Assembly: GCA_029216955.1 (NCBI GenBank)
Contig: JANAVB010031417.1
Coordinates: 19,706,345-19,770,344, forward strand
Length of the DNA: 64,000 nt
Direction of reading: 5' to 3'
Origin: Iris pallida
Taxonomy: Eukaryota > Streptophyta > Magnoliopsida > Asparagales > Iridaceae
Shown in pieces: positions 63,944 to 64,000 of the stretch. Position 1 is the stretch's first letter. Each line of letters begins with the position of its first letter. The notes beneath the pieces were generated by a model that had not been told where the DNA came from, did no database searches, and saw only the letters and a program-made list of their open reading frames with translations. A program made the position numbers and the translations under genes.

Positions 63944-64000
63944 CTGCAGCAAAAATAAGGAAAATGTCATCATGATAGTTTGCCGGAACAAAACAATCAT

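Overview
This is nuclear DNA of a flowering plant, most likely a monocot. The genes have spliced exons with GT/AG borders, and three of them (the bHLH gene, the PPR relic and the beta-glucosidase) begin with GC-rich 5' coding sequence in an AT-rich background, a 5'-to-3' GC gradient typical of commelinid monocots. The species cannot be named from the sequence. There are only three reasonably intact genes in 64 kb; most of the rest is transposable elements, many nested, plus long (AT)n tracts.

Genes. (1) A subfamily Ia bHLH transcription factor (bHLH94/96-like) lies on the minus strand at 18114-21405. It has three exons; the last encodes the end of the C-terminal ACT-like domain and is only 96 bp. 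(2) A secreted GH5 glucan 1,3-beta-glucosidase lies on the plus strand at 50980-58604. Nine exons give 523 residues with both catalytic glutamates present. (3) The last two exons of a P3B-type (MgtA-like) magnesium-transporting ATPase lie on the minus strand at 59434-63943. Its first ~370 residues are beyond the right edge of the window. Genes 2 and 3 converge, with 830 bp between their stop codons. (4) A PPR gene relic on the minus strand is split into 13149-13388 (N-terminus) and 4179-4708 (next motifs) by an 8.4-kb nest of LTRs.

Region by region. 1-4.1 kb: degenerate repeats, Helitron-like elements, a MITE and a 781-bp palindrome made of two MITEs. 4.1-13.5 kb: the PPR relic with one large minus-strand LTR (A) inside it, which itself holds two plus-strand solo LTRs (B and C) with perfect 5-bp target duplications. 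13.5-17.6 kb: (AT)n tracts, TIR elements and a duplicated piece of the bHLH locus. 18.1-21.4 kb: the bHLH gene, with MITEs in both introns. 21.7-22.2 kb: a 460-bp TIR element with an 11-bp target duplication. 23.66-30.22 kb: a 6.56-kb CACTA element carrying gene-fragment-like exons (UBX-like and LEUNIG-like WD40). 31-37 kb: sparse repeats. 37.4-40.2 kb: a 2.8-kb Mutator-like element with the N-terminal half of a FAR1/MULE DNA-binding domain and long arrays of short palindromes. 41-50 kb: SINE-like, TIR-type and Helitron-like repeats and (AT)n. 51-64 kb: the glucosidase and magnesium pump genes, with hAT, MITE, LINE and copia debris in their introns.

No metabolic cluster or operon-like arrangement is visible. 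The most unusual points are the bacterial-type magnesium pump with plant introns, the palindrome arrays in the MULE, the in-frame splitting of the PPR gene by nested LTRs, two different MITEs at the same site in the two copies of a duplicated bHLH segment, and a group of TIR elements whose cores are TTAATG/TTAATA arrays. All calls come from reading the sequence; no database search was run.
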